NCBI GenBank assembly: GCA_019828595.1
Contig: JAHQRK010000007.1
Coordinates: 930,001 to 994,000, forward strand
Direction of reading: 5' to 3'
Origin: Aphanomyces cochlioides
Lineage: Eukaryota > Oomycota > Saprolegniomycetes > Saprolegniales > Verrucalvaceae
DNA: 64,000 bases
Both the position numbers and the translations under genes were made by a program. The notes beneath the pieces were generated by a model. It was not told the origin of the DNA and searched no databases. It saw nothing but the letters and a program-made list of their open reading frames with translations. The stretch's first letter is position 1. Every line of letters starts with the position of its first letter. Shown in pieces: positions 42,580 through 54,060 of this stretch.

Positions 42580-45500
42580 ATGCCGATCGAGTGGACGTCG
42601 ATGCCGCGTTTGTCAGCGCCACCGCCCATTCAAATTCGATATCCTCGAAAAGAAAGAAGTTTACCTGTCTTCCCAAAGGAGAGATTCGTTCCATCCAGCG
42701 AAAACCACGCTCTTGATGCTGATCACGATGGAGCTGAGGTGAAAATTACGATGGTGTCAAAACCAGTAAACGAGTCTGCGACCTCAATCTTCTTGATAGA
42801 ATCTCATCATATAGTGCTTAGGATGACGTGGCATCGGTTAGAGGTCCTTATCACGATCAAACACCCAAATATCCAGCCGATGACCGGCTTATACGATGCC
42901 GACACCTCGATCTGCGTCGTTCAGAATGTACGATCGTCGGGATTGACATCAAGCTGTCCACTATTGCAAGAAATTATGCATCTTGGAGGATATACTGAAA
43001 CGCAGGTGTGTTATCGACTAGGTTTTTATCGACGTTGTGATTGAACCTCGCATGTGTAGTTGCATGACCGAGCTTACGCGCTCTTGAATGCTCTGCATCA
43101 ACTCCATTCGAAGTCCATTGCGCACGGCAACCTAACTTTCGATTCCATTTACGTACAACTACACATGAAACTGGCATGATGGCACCGACTGTAGATCCAC
43201 CGCGGCCAACTTGTACTTCATGTTCCTCCCATGGCTGACCACCACATCGAATTTCCAGCTACGGCGGCCAACAAAGCAAATGACATGTACACACCATTTT
43301 GAAATGTTTTCATTCTGGCATTGGAATAGATTTGCATTTGGCATTCTTCTTTACATGCTAGCCGCAGGTCGCCATCCATTTGCAACAACTGAATCAACCT
43401 CATCGTCTCAAGTCTGTTTAACAAAAAGTTTGCACTCTTATGTCATTCCGTTCTAGGTTCTCTGCAACATGGATCTCCCTTCATTTCAAGTGGATATTGT
43501 TGCATTACAGCATCTTGCGCTTTCGGCTCAATCTGTCATTCTTGACTGCTTGGCGCGTAAGACCACTCAATCGCCCAATTGGTCATTCTGAATTATGTTC
43601 CAGGCCCAGAAAGCCGTCGACCTACAACAGAAGAATTACTCAAGCGAGATTGGTTCAGAGTTCGCCTTGCCATGACATCTACTTTTGCCAATCCCTTGAA
43701 CAGAACTATAGCAGAGACAACTGAATCTGTGAGTTGAGGTACTTAGTCATGTTTACCCTTCTGTGGGTAGTACGTTTCGATTCCTGGCCGCTCGTCGTCA
43801 CGAGGAGTTCGAAAGAGACTAAGTGGCTCAACAACTTTTGTACCAGCGGCTACGGGGGCTACGCCATCGTCCCCCGATGAAGACTCGATGTCCGATCCCG
43901 TATACCATCAATTTTCCAATTATTCAGCACCTCCACCACCACCATACGCTTCATTCAATTACCCCTCGAATGAATCCTTCTCAAAAGACTTGGCAGCGTC
44001 ACTACTAGTCGCACCGTCACCAGCGACGATGTCTCTCCTTCCCTCTGAACGAACTCACAAGTCCAGCTCTGTCTTTCGGCACGTGAAGTCGGAGCCTGAT
44101 TTGCCATCCATGACTAATCGTCCAGTGGTGTTCAGTGCTTACGGCCCTCCGACTATTCCCCTGGACAAGAAATGCCGTGTATTCATTTGGGCGTACTTGG
44201 CGCACCAACTTGACGAGATTCGTGAACTTGCTGCTGTTCAAAACACGATCGAGACTGGCCGTTTGTCGAAGAGCTTGTATGTCAGCTTTGGCAAAGTGAT
44301 TACAATCTCGTTGGAGCCACCTAAGGGTTGGCGACTTGTTGGAGAGCAAGCCAAATCCTTTCATTGGTAAGCTAGTTGTGCGTTGCCACCTTCATCATCT
44401 TTCCAATAGGATTGAGGACATCGAACGTGTCTTTTTCGATGTAGCTGTTCATGAAAATGCCTCGGAGTGGTCATTTTTGTGTCGGGCTCGTATCGTTGTT
44501 GGCACTCACGTCGCTTTACTACATTTTGCATTGCCAGCTATTGACCACGGCAACGCCAAGCTTGAGAAGGATCAAGTCCAATATTCATCGACATATGAGC
44601 GCCTGGCCCCCGTTGAATCGCCGATGATTGCACGGGAAGATTTGACAATTATGGAGCCTGTCGGGTCGGGCTTCTTTGGAACAGCTTACCGAGCCATCCA
44701 CCGCCCGACAAACAAAGAAGTAAGCACAGCGCTGGAGAATCAAGACGTGTCAATTTGGATAGGTCGTGGTGAAGACGCTTCGGCAAGATATTGACATTTC
44801 AAGGGATGAATTCGAGCACGAAGTGAAGGCGCTGACCATGATTGGCAACCATCCCCACGTCGTTGACTTTATTGGCGCTTGCGACGACGGCAATTCGCTC
44901 TCTTTGGTCATGGAATATGTTCCCAATGGCAGCTTGCAATCGCTCTTGTATCAATCAAATAACTACGAGACTTACATGCGAACGATATTTGCTCGTGATG
45001 CCGCTCATGGTATCTTGAACATTCACCAAGGCCATTTCTTGCATCGAGACATCGCAGCAAGGTATCCAGCCTCGATGCGATGGCATCTCTCAATCTGTGT
45101 CAGGAATTGCCTCGTGGACGCGGACTACCATGTCAAAGTGTGCGACTTTGGTCTCTCCCGCCCTGTGGATCGCGTCATGGTATTTTGGATGGGAGATTGT
45201 TCTTTCAGCTGACGAGTTTGTCGATAGGGCCACCTACTGGATCCCATCTCCACTGGTCCATTGAAATGGATGGCACCTGAGAGTCTGGAGTTGCCTCATG
45301 TCTTCTCGACCGCAAGCGACACTTACATGTTTGGTGTCTTGTTGTTTGAGATCATGATGGGAAAGGAGCCATTTCCGTCGTTGCCACCTCATGAAGCAGC
45401 AGCACTTGTCCTCGAAGGTAACTCTTGAATGAATAACTCATCTTTAATTCTATGTCCAGGTCATCGACTCACGCTCAAGGAATGGAATGAATGCCCACCA

Positions 45501-45608
45501 ACACATCAAGAGCTCTTGGACCAATGCTTCAAACTAGATCCACTTGATCGACCAACCATGGCCCACGTGGCAGCCACATTGGACGACTGGCTTACTCAGC
45601 ATGCCTGA
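42580..45608 (+). CDS. Tandem pseudokinase plus tyrosine-kinase-like kinase, 12 exons
   Basis: Exons: 42580-43005, 43060-43152, 43195-43286, 43330-43411, 43457-43556, 43604-43728, 43771-44366, 44410-44719, 44763-45061, 45104-45179, 45228-45417, 45460-45608. All eleven introns are GT-AG, 42-54 bp, and phases agree, giving 845 residues. The N-terminal kinase fold (about 50-295) has [14 protein letters not shown], the loop [12 protein letters not shown] (HGN in place of HRD), no DFG, and [19 protein letters not shown], so it looks catalytically dead. A Ser/Pro-rich linker and a beta-rich region (about 400-560) follow. The C-terminal kinase has [11 protein letters not shown] (589-599), VVVKTL (Lys612), HRDIAARN (702-709), DFGLSR (722) and [11 protein letters not shown] (743-753). 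The start is uncertain because transposon sequence ends only 150 bp upstream. Two separate genes are possible if 43735-43737 is a true stop. Confidence 0.78.
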
Positions 45609-46478
45609 GGGGAGTCAGTGCATCGGGTCGTTTATTTATTCAGGTTGGTTGAGAAGACATAACAAGTGTACCAATATATCGAGAAGCAACCATCGCGATG
45701 TGCTTTGGCGCATTCCTATCGCAGTTATGACTGAGCGTCGACCCGTTCTGTCAAAAAGATGATAGCTCATTTGGAACCCCATTTCTCCCTTGGTGGTTGA
45801 TGATTATCCGTTGTTGGTAGTTTGTATCCCTCTCAATTGCAAGTCTCCTTGGCTACATGTGCCTCGCACCATGCTGAGCAGACCAAGATCGCACTGGCAT
45901 GCTTTAAATGTATGCCGTTTAAGATATTCTCCACTTCCCTCGCTCATTAACCACGTGATTTCGCTCAGCGTGGATCTCTATCGGAGCTGACGAAAACCAC
46001 CAAAGTGTTGTGCATTTCACGTCCCATCCACCGCCGCTGTTAAATTTCCCGGACGCCTTGCCACGGGCGCTGACCCATCAAAGACAAAGGCGAGAGAGAG
46101 GTTATGACAAAGTCTGCTTTATCTCCTCCCGATGCAACCCAAGCGACATGTTCATCCATGCAGTAACAATATTCAAACGCTGCTTCGTGGTTGACATTTG
46201 GTCAGTCCGCACTGTTGTGACTGTTGTGACATACATAATGCAACAACGCACAAGGTGGGGATGATGTGAGGATGATAGCTCCTCCATTCACAAGGGAGAG
46301 TCGAGTCCTGAAGCACGTCGTCAGTTCATCCAAGTCGACGCGGCAGGAAGAAAAGATCCACAGATCGCAAAGGACGACAGATTCGTTGCCGATCTGTTCA
46401 TCGCATCGGTCTGGGTACGCTGACTGATTGGTAGAAATCATTCGAAGTAACTCAAAAGTTGTTCAGTCTTCGTCCACG
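45609..46478. other. Intergenic between the two kinase genes
   Basis: No ORF with recognisable content. It should hold the promoter of the receptor-like kinase and possibly a short upstream exon with a signal peptide, which I could not identify. Confidence 0.5.
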
Positions 46479-48275
46479 ATGATCCGCGGCGGTGCTCCAT
46501 GGATATGTGCGCTAGAAACGTCATCTTCCAACATCTATGCGGTGCGACTTGGTAGCCAAAACGAGGTCGAATGCTATTCAGAGGACAGTGGAGCATCCTG
46601 CAAGGTCTACCCTTCGATCTTCCAGTGCGCGATTCCATCCGACAGTCCGTACGCGGCGGCCATCACATGTCCGTTGTTCAGCCGCGTGGAAGTGTCAACT
46701 GTATGCGGCAACCGACGGCTCAAAACGATGGAGCTTGATCCAAATATTTATTCCTGTCAGCAGTCGAACGCCAACAGCTTTGCCGCCATGCGCATTTTGG
46801 GTTCGGCTGCTATGGTGTGTCTAAGTGGAGGGCAATGCACTTCTCTGACGACGTCCAAGCCTTGTCAAGGTCTTCTTGGACAAACTTCGGATGTCAAATG
46901 CAAAACAATCGACGCTCTATCGTTCTGTTCACCCACGACTCTCCAACCCACAACGACATCTCGACCAGCGCCGTCTACCACGAACCGCGCTCCAACAGCA
47001 CAAACAGTAACGATAACGCCGTCATCAGCGTCACTCCCACCAGTGCCTGGGACAACAGCTATCAATGGCTCCTTGATCTCGTCCGCGAACGGATCGCAAG
47101 ATGCTACTGCTTCAAGCGGTTCTTCGTCATCTACTGTCGCCATTGTTGCATCGATCTGTGGAGCTGTCATCGCTGTGGCTTTGATCATGCTCTTTATCTT
47201 TTGGCGGCGACGACGGCAAGCGCACAAGTCGCACGATGACGATGGATATCTCCAGGCAAGTGACGACGAGCGCGACGACGTTGTCTCTGCTGCTGACGAC
47301 ATGCAGATCCTCGACCTGTCGGCAATTTCTCTCCATCGTCTCGATTCCAACGCGATCGTTCGTGGCAAGAAACTTGGCAGCGGCGGCTTTGGCAACATCT
47401 ACCTCGGCCACTTTTATGGCAAAGCAGTGGCCATCAAGCAGCTCACGTCACAACTACGTCGCCATCGGGAAGACGTGCAAGCTTTCATCGACGAAATGGT
47501 TCTCATGGCGCGGTACGTCGCAGTCAATGTGGCCGCGTTCACACTCTGCTGGTAGATTTAAATCCCCGTACGTCGTCTCCTTCATCGGCGCAAACTGGTC
47601 GAACGACTCGCCTGCAGACATCGAGTGCATCCTCGAGTACATGGACAACGGCGACCTTCGAGACTACCTCAAGTCCCACACGTATGAAACATATCCGTGG
47701 AGCGAAAAGCACGAGTGCATTCTTGCGATTGTGCTCGGTCTTGCCTACCTCCACAGCCTCGACGTGATCCATCGAGACTTGAAATCCCGCAATGTGCTCA
47801 TGGATTCAACCAAAGGCACCAAGTTGACCGATTTCGGCGTCTCCCGCAAGCTAACGACCGACACCATGACGATTGGCGTCGGCACATATCGCTGGATGGC
47901 TCCTGAAGTGCTTCAGTCGAGCCACTACACGGCCAAGGCCGACATTTACTCCCTCGGTACTTGCATCCCTTGCTCTTGAAAGATTGCTGACGAATCGCTC
48001 CTTGTGTAGGCATGATCCTCGTCGAGTTGGACACACACAAAGTTCCATTTGACGATGTCCGGAATGCCAAGGGACAGCCCGTGGCGGACACGGTCATAAT
48101 GGGCATGGTGGTCAACAACACGGTCAAGATCCAATTCTCCCAGGACATGCCACCGCCCCTGGCTCAGCTGGCGAAACTGTGCTTGCTTCGGGATCCATCA
48201 CTGCGCCCGACCGCTCTCCAGCTCTTGACGGCGTTGCAAGAGATGCAGCCAAGGGACAGCGAAGTGAGTCTCTAA
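46479..48275 (+). CDS. Receptor-like protein kinase (TKL type), Cys-rich ectodomain
   Basis: Exons 46479-47512, 47556-47956 and 48010-48275 join through 43- and 53-bp GT-AG introns into 566 residues. Residues 1-150 form a Cys-rich region with about a dozen Cys (AAMVCLSGGQCTSLTTSKPC). A Thr/Pro/Ser-rich stalk follows, then one membrane helix at about 219-242 (VAIVASICGAVIAVALIMLF) followed by RRRR. The cytoplasmic kinase has KLGSGGFGNIYLG (about 298-310), VAIK (Lys320), VIHRDLKSRN (HRD at 417-419), DFGVSR (437) and GTYRWMAPEVL. All catalytic residues are present, so it should be an active Ser/Thr (TKL) kinase in the plasma membrane. No signal peptide is visible from ATG 46479; an upstream exon is likely, and a longer frame opens at 46428 without ATG. 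Confidence 0.83.
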
Positions 48276-49972
48276 TGCACACAACAACGTCTGCATGGAG
48301 TTTCTTTCCAGCTAGCTGGCGCCTCTAGAATGGCGAGAAAATCCATGGTTCATCTCTATGTCAACCTTCTTGGTCACAACTTTGCAAGCATGTGCTGTCA
48401 CAACCGCGTGGCACGACGACCCATGTGTTGCGCGTCACTTGCAGCCGCAGAGCTGATCCACAAGCACGTATTGTCAGCCTCGTGTGGGATTTCTGGCCTC
48501 TTCCATTTCCATCCTTTCGTCCTTTGTGAGCAATATGGCGCTGGAAAAGTTGAGGCTGTCGTCGCACTGAATGGTTGTCGTTTGCTTGTCAAACTTTGGC
48601 GTGACTTTGTCCCCTTTTTTATCCGGACGACATTTCCAACCCTTACAAATCATCCTCAAAGAAACCAGTGGATGACGTGGACGAGAGGGCGTCGTCACGG
48701 CGTTCAAGAGGTCCGTCCGCGTCTTTCCTGGGCCGCCTGAGGCTGTCTCTCGTCGTCTCTTGCATGAAATATCCACGTGCTTTGCTCCACCACGGACAAG
48801 TAAGCTGGCAAACCAAGCGACTCACCCACAACCTTGAGCAGATGGATAACGCAAGAGAGACACAAGATCCCACCTACCTGTCAAAGCTGTGCCCCATCTG
48901 GGTGCGCCAAGAAGATGCTTCTTTCCCATGACAACCTCAAGCTGACAAAAGAAATGGATTGTGCGGCGCGACCCATTGGCGTGTCAAAGAATCACGCGGC
49001 AACTGCGGGCGACTACGTGGATAATGCACACATGGTGAGAAGATAGTCAGTCCAGGTGGGTCTGTGTGCACCGCTGCGTGAGAAACATAAAGGCGCGTCG
49101 ACCTCGCGCATTGCACACGATGGGAGTCGCAGTACAATCAACCAAAGCTTCGGGAACGGATTCATGTCGATCGGAGTGTGTTCACACGCCTGCCTTCCTC
49201 TTGAGAAATGACGCGTCGCTCTCGAGAAGACGGAGTGCACGAACGGCAGGAAAAAAGATCGAACGCTCAAGAGTGGGGGGATTGCATCTTGCCCGGTTGA
49301 AATATTTCACCGAAGAGAGAGAAGGAGGCACGAAGACGACGACCACCACCCGGTGGCGGTGCAGTCAATCTTTGCAGCTCTCTGTTGTTCGTCCAGCAAC
49401 TTTTTTTCACACATGATCTGGTTCATGTGGCGAAATTGTTGAAGGCGCGCCATCTAATCGCGCTCGACAACGATGAATTTATGGACTGATCATTGACATC
49501 TTCTCACGACATGTCCAGTGCGGTGGGAACCAAAGCGAGGCGGCACGGCGAGAGTGGCCAGTTTACTTGGAACTTCATGGGCGATATAGCTATCCTTCCG
49601 TTGGAACTCAAAGGACGCTCAACATTTGCGCAAAGAGTGGCATGGGATCCCACGACGACCGGACGGATAGCACACCAGCGCGCTTGGGGGAGAGAGAGAA
49701 AGCAAGCACGTGCTGGAGCAGAGAGCTTACCTGGATGATATGGCTGGTTCCGTCCTGCCTAGATAACGCTTGGACGTGCAAGCGTTGCTTGCCGCCGCCG
49801 ATCGAATCACCACATGCGCTTCAACATGTGCTACAAGGTTGAACTTCAATCGGAACAGACTCTGTCGTAATTGTTGAAGATCCGAACACTTGCCGAGGGA
49901 AGAGAGCTTGAGGTCGTGGCGGTCGACACTTGAACAGCTCATTTCGGAATTTCCCACAAGGCGACCACGACC
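48276..49972. other. Intergenic, 1.7 kb, GC-richer, no assigned gene
   Basis: Open frames at 48330-48740 (+), 48643-48873 (-) and 49066-49416 (+) show no known motif. The minus-strand one ends ...DDALSSTSSTGFFEDDL and might be a terminal exon. The right part should hold the promoter of the transporter gene at 49973. Confidence 0.45.
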
Positions 49973-51418
49973 ATGGCCACCCACGTGCAAGATGCCGCGG
50001 TCCCCGTTACCCCCAACGACGTCGACTACGTTCAAAAGGACGCCGATGGCCTTGATGTCGTCGACAAGTCCCAACAAGAAGGCATGTCGATCCCCATGAT
50101 GTTCTTGGTCTGCTGCCCCAAGATGGCCATGAACATGGCCTGGGCTGCTCAATGGGCCGCTCTTGGTCCTCTCCTTCAAGTGCTCTTGAGTTACTCGTCC
50201 GTCCAAGGTGTCCAACTTGTCGGCCCTACTGCCGGTCTTCTCGTCGCCCCAACCATCGGTGTGCTCTCAGATGCTACCACCAGCAAGTATGGTCGCCGCA
50301 AGCCCTGGTTGTTCTGGGGTGCCATCACGAGTATCATGTGCTGGGCTGTCATGATGAACGCGCAAGACATCGGTGAATCTCTTGGTGACAAGGGCGATGA
50401 CCGTACCTGGACCACCGTTTTCGTTGTCATTTGCTACGTGTGGATGGACATTACGTGCAACTTGACCCAAGTGCCTGTTGTGTTGTTGATTGCCGACTTG
50501 GCTGGCAACCGCCAAGTGACTGCCGCCTCGATCGGTCAAGTGTGGTCGATTGCCGGTTCGTTCGTCGTGTCGGGCTATATCATGTTCTTCGGCCCTGCCC
50601 ATCAATCGATCAAGCCTTTCATGGGAATGTTGATGGGCATCATGTTCGTCACCTGCATGAGCGTCTGCTACTTCGTCAAGGAAGAACAATATATCCCTAC
50701 CGTCAAGCCTGACACCAAGCAACAATTGAAGGATGCTTTCTCTGCCTTGTGGGTCGGATTCAAGAAGCTCCCCAAGGTCCTCTTGATCTACTGCTTGATC
50801 TTCTTGCTCCTCCAATACGGCTACACTGCTTACAACGGTGCCAAGGGTCAATTCTTCGGTATCCGCGTCAAGGACGGTCTTGCTGAAAACGCCGACAAGT
50901 GCGGCAAGGAAGGCCAACCTGAATGCACGCAACGTCAAAAGGACTACAACGATGGTGTCCGTCTTGCCGGTGGTGTTACTGATACCGTCTTCAACTTGTT
51001 CGGTGTGGCTTACTTGGCCATCATGCCTTTCCTTGTGCGCAAGATCGGAGCCAAGTGGGTCATTGTCATTGCCTGCGTCCCTCAAGCTCTTTTGATCATC
51101 ATGTCCTTCTGCAAGGTCGTCGCCATTGATATGATCTTGGTCATCTTGACCTCCATCTCCCAACAAACGATCTTTGCCTTGCAATTGCCAATGATTGTGT
51201 ACCAAATCGGTTTGGCCCCTGACAACGACTTGGGTATGTACGCCGGTGCTTTCAACTCTGCCAACTGCGCCGGTCAATTCCTCAACTTTGCCTTGGCGAC
51301 ACAATTGGTCAAGACCTCCATGACCTTCGCTTTGCCCGTGTTGGTTGGTGGTATCCTCAGTGCGATCGCTTTGCTCGTCGCCATCTTCTTCCTCAAGCTC
51401 GACATGAAGACCATGTAA
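49973..51418 (+). CDS. MFS sugar transporter-like protein (GPH/SUT-type), paralogue
   Basis: An intact, intron-free frame of 481 residues from MATHVQDAAVPVTPNDVDYV. Twelve likely membrane helices, with the loop motif SDATTSKYGRRKPWLFWG near residues 99-116 typical of sucrose/proton symporters and SLC45. It is very similar along its entire length to the minus-strand gene at 12765-14204, including the unusual C-terminal end ...FFLKLDMKTM. The absence of introns in both, while the kinase genes here have many, shows they share a gene structure and arose by duplication. Expected in the plasma membrane, importing a sugar; the substrate is unknown. It lies just left of the LINE insertion, which did not damage it. 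Confidence 0.87.
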   Translation: MATHVQDAAVPVTPNDVDYVQKDADGLDVVDKSQQEGMSIPMMFLVCCPKMAMNMAWAAQWAALGPLLQVLLSYSSVQGVQLVGPTAGLLVAPTIGVLSDATTSKYGRRKPWLFWGAITSIMCWAVMMNAQDIGESLGDKGDDRTWTTVFVVICYVWMDITCNLTQVPVVLLIADLAGNRQVTAASIGQVWSIAGSFVVSGYIMFFGPAHQSIKPFMGMLMGIMFVTCMSVCYFVKEEQYIPTVKPDTKQQLKDAFSALWVGFKKLPKVLLIYCLIFLLLQYGYTAYNGAKGQFFGIRVKDGLAENADKCGKEGQPECTQRQKDYNDGVRLAGGVTDTVFNLFGVAYLAIMPFLVRKIGAKWVIVIACVPQALLIIMSFCKVVAIDMILVILTSISQQTIFALQLPMIVYQIGLAPDNDLGMYAGAFNSANCAGQFLNFALATQLVKTSMTFALPVLVGGILSAIALLVAIFFLKLDMKTM

Positions 51419-51797
51419 AGATCATGTCTGGTTAGAGTGTCGTGTAGTGTATTGCATAATCTAGTGTTTTGTCTCCCATCTTTATATCCTTCCTCTCTTT
51501 ATCCTTGATGCACTTCCATCGCTTCCATCTTTCTACATCCAGCGGCGGTGGAAATTCGTTGGCACTAAAGAGAAGAACTCCAAGCATTTGCAGCTTCATC
51601 AGGTGATGCTTTGCTTGTCAGTTTGTAATTCTTTCTTATGGACTCATCATAGCTACGTCTATACATGTAACCAGATAGAATTGATGCTGATCCGAACGAT
51701 GAGCCTTTCCAAAGCTTCCTCTGGTTCGATTGACGAGAGGCAGCATACCACGTTGTGCGATCGCCCTTCAAGAATTGCTTGTTCAAAGGCCGCCAAG
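51419..51797. other. 3' flank of the transporter up to the LINE target site
   Basis: No gene seen. It probably includes the transporter polyadenylation region. Confidence 0.5.
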
Positions 51798-51814
51798 TAC
51801 TGTACCGCATTGCT
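51798..51814. repeat. LINE target-site duplication, 3' side
   Basis: TACTGTACCGCATTGCT, identical to 63308-63324. Confidence 0.9.
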
Positions 51815-51827
51815 TTGTTATTTGTTA

Positions 51828-53732
51828 CTACTCTGTTCCGAAATGATTGCGGCATGTGTGGTCTAATTGGCGGGATTTCCCCAAATTTCACCTTTAGTGG
51901 AATCTGATTGGATTAATGAATAGAACGTTTCTCGCTCGTTGATTGGATACTTAAGGACGAAAATTCGTTCGGTGGTTGTCGAGAAAATCGACCCGAGAGT
52001 GGCTCAATTGTCACAGGCAAGCACAAAACCCTCCGGTGAGACCTCATTTTCACTTTTCACCCCACACCAACGATATTGATGTCAGCACAAGGCAAGAACA
52101 ACTCCCCGTGTGTGCTCTCGCGGGATGAAGACACCCAAGGCACCACGAAGCGGCGTCCGAATCTGCGAGACAGCGAGCGTCAGGCATTTTTTGAGCGCTT
52201 GCTCGAGCTCAGCACAAATGGTATGCTGCCACTAGGCTCAATTGCAGCGCTGGCGGCCCAGTATCAACGTGACTGTGACACTATCGTAAGAATTTGGCAG
52301 CGTGGCATGCAAACGCGACAACAAGGCGACGGCGCGGCCGACGTGTCGGCACGGATCAAAGGTATAGAATTTGAGAGACTCATTTTATAAGACTTGGAAA
52401 ATATAATATTTAACAGGTATACTTATCTAGGAAATTCGGGACGAAAATCAATGAGAAGTCGTGCGGACATAGAGTCTGCCATCCGTAGTGTCGCACATGA
52501 AGAGCGCCAAACAATGCGCACACTTGCAGGAAAACCGGCATCCCAATGACAACTTTACAGCGATTCAAACAAGGCGAAAAGAGCTTAAGCTTGAAGTCAA
52601 ACTGGCTTAAGCCTAGCTTAACCGACGACAACATGCAGCTTCGTCTCGATTTTGCGATGTCTTTCCTTCATTCTGGATCCTGTGGTACCCAAGTCTTCTC
52701 TGGTATGTACAATATGGTCCATGAGGACGAGAAATGGTTCTTTCTGACTAAGAACAAAGCCACCTACTACGTGTTTGACGACGAAATCATGGCCAAGCGA
52801 TCTGCCAAGTCCAAAGCCCACATCACAAAGGTCATGTTCCTGGTTGCCGTCGTACGACCCCGCTACGATTATTCGGCGAAGAAGATGTTCGACGGCAAAC
52901 TGGGAGTATGGCCTTTCGTGACGCAAGAAGAGGCCAAACGTGGGAGCAAGAATCGACCCAAGGGGACGCTCGAAACCAAGCCCGTGAATGTGCACGGAGA
53001 TGTTTACCAAGAAAAAATGCTGAAAAATGTGATTCCAGCGATTTTGAAGAAAATGTCAAAGGCACAGCTCCAACAAGGTGTTTGTATTCAACAAGACAAT
53101 GCAAGTCCCCACAAAAAAGTTACGTCAAATTTCGTGTCATCACACATGGACACGAGTGGCTTCTCATTTGAAGTAAAAAACCAGCCCCCAAATAGTCCAG
53201 ACTACAATGTTTTAGGTTTAGGATTTTTTAACGCTATTCAATCTTTGCAGCATCAAAAATCAACTCGATCAATCGATGAGATGATTGATGCTGTACTTTC
53301 TGCATTTTCTGAGCTTACAGTGGACACACTGTCGAAGACATTTTTGACACTTCAAAAGGTTATGGAGCAATCAATTTCAATGGGTGGAAGCAACTCTTAC
53401 AAGCTTCCACACATGAAGAAAGATAAAACTATCCAATACTTTACATCATTCAATCTTGTCTGCAACGATGATTGTTATGAGAACGCTTTGGCTGCCATGG
53501 CTGCACGAATCGACCAAGAAAGACGACTTGAAGATTCAATTCAAATATGATTTTTCTTATAACAGTATATATAATGAAATAGGGTTCATTTGCGATATAC
53601 ATTTGTGTCCGATATAGAATATCAGAGTAACTATACAAACACCAAGTCATTCAACGAAGCACCTCAGTCTACAAATTTCAATATAATTTTGTCCAAATAT
53701 CAGCATGCCGCAATCTTTTCGGAACGGAGTAG
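51828..53732. mobile_element. Plant-type mariner element with TA duplication
   Basis: The ends CTACTC(T/C)GTTCCGAAA are inverted over about 30 bp and flanked by TA at 51826-51827 and 53733-53734. The end sequence resembles plant mariner and Stowaway termini (CTCCCTCCGTTCC). It sits inside the 3' tail of the LINE, so it inserted later. Confidence 0.9.
52079..53550 (+). pseudogene. Mariner-like transposase (DD39D), third Asp changed to Gly
   Basis: Exon 1 runs 52079-52371; a 59-bp intron (52372-52430) leads to exon 2, which reads GNSGRKSMRSRADIESAIRS. A one-base loss near 52531 shifts the frame, and the main part (52546-53550) follows. It contains MVHEDEKWFFLTKNKATYYV (first Asp), LGVWPFVTQEEAKRG, SKNRPKGTLETK, CIQQDNASPH (second Asp) and PPNSPDYNVLGLGFFNAIQS, where plant-type mariners have NVLDLGFF. 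Exactly 39 residues separate the second Asp from that Gly, so the third catalytic residue is lost by one base change. Two independent lesions make it inactive. Confidence 0.88.
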
Positions 53733-54060
53733 TATTACGCAGTAAAGTTACTCTCTCTCGGCGGGCGCAATGCAGCCACAGGCCGCGTACTAGGGCTAAC
53801 CTAGTGGAGGTAACAGACACACACATTATACAGAGGTTGTTGAAGGATGCTGGTGGGCATCAAGCGGGGGCGCCGCTGCGGCTATGAGCCGGTGGAAGGA
53901 GGATCAGGGGGCTTCCTGGGGGGGCTTCGCCGAAGGCGTCGTGTGGGCGGCGTAAGGACCGGGGGTTGCTCTGGATGGAGCATCATCGAGCGATGGGTGT
54001 GCCAGAGTGTGGCTGAGTTGGCAACGAACGTTCTCCGTTTGGCCAAGCGAGCGTCATGAC

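Noticed and set aside
48330..48740. 136-codon plus-strand frame after the receptor kinase
   Set aside because: No motif, overlapping open frames on the other strand, and no splice signals linking it to a gene.
50267..51304. 345-codon open frame on the minus strand
   Set aside because: Antisense shadow of the MFS gene at 49973-51418, caused by its codon bias; charged sequence without motifs.
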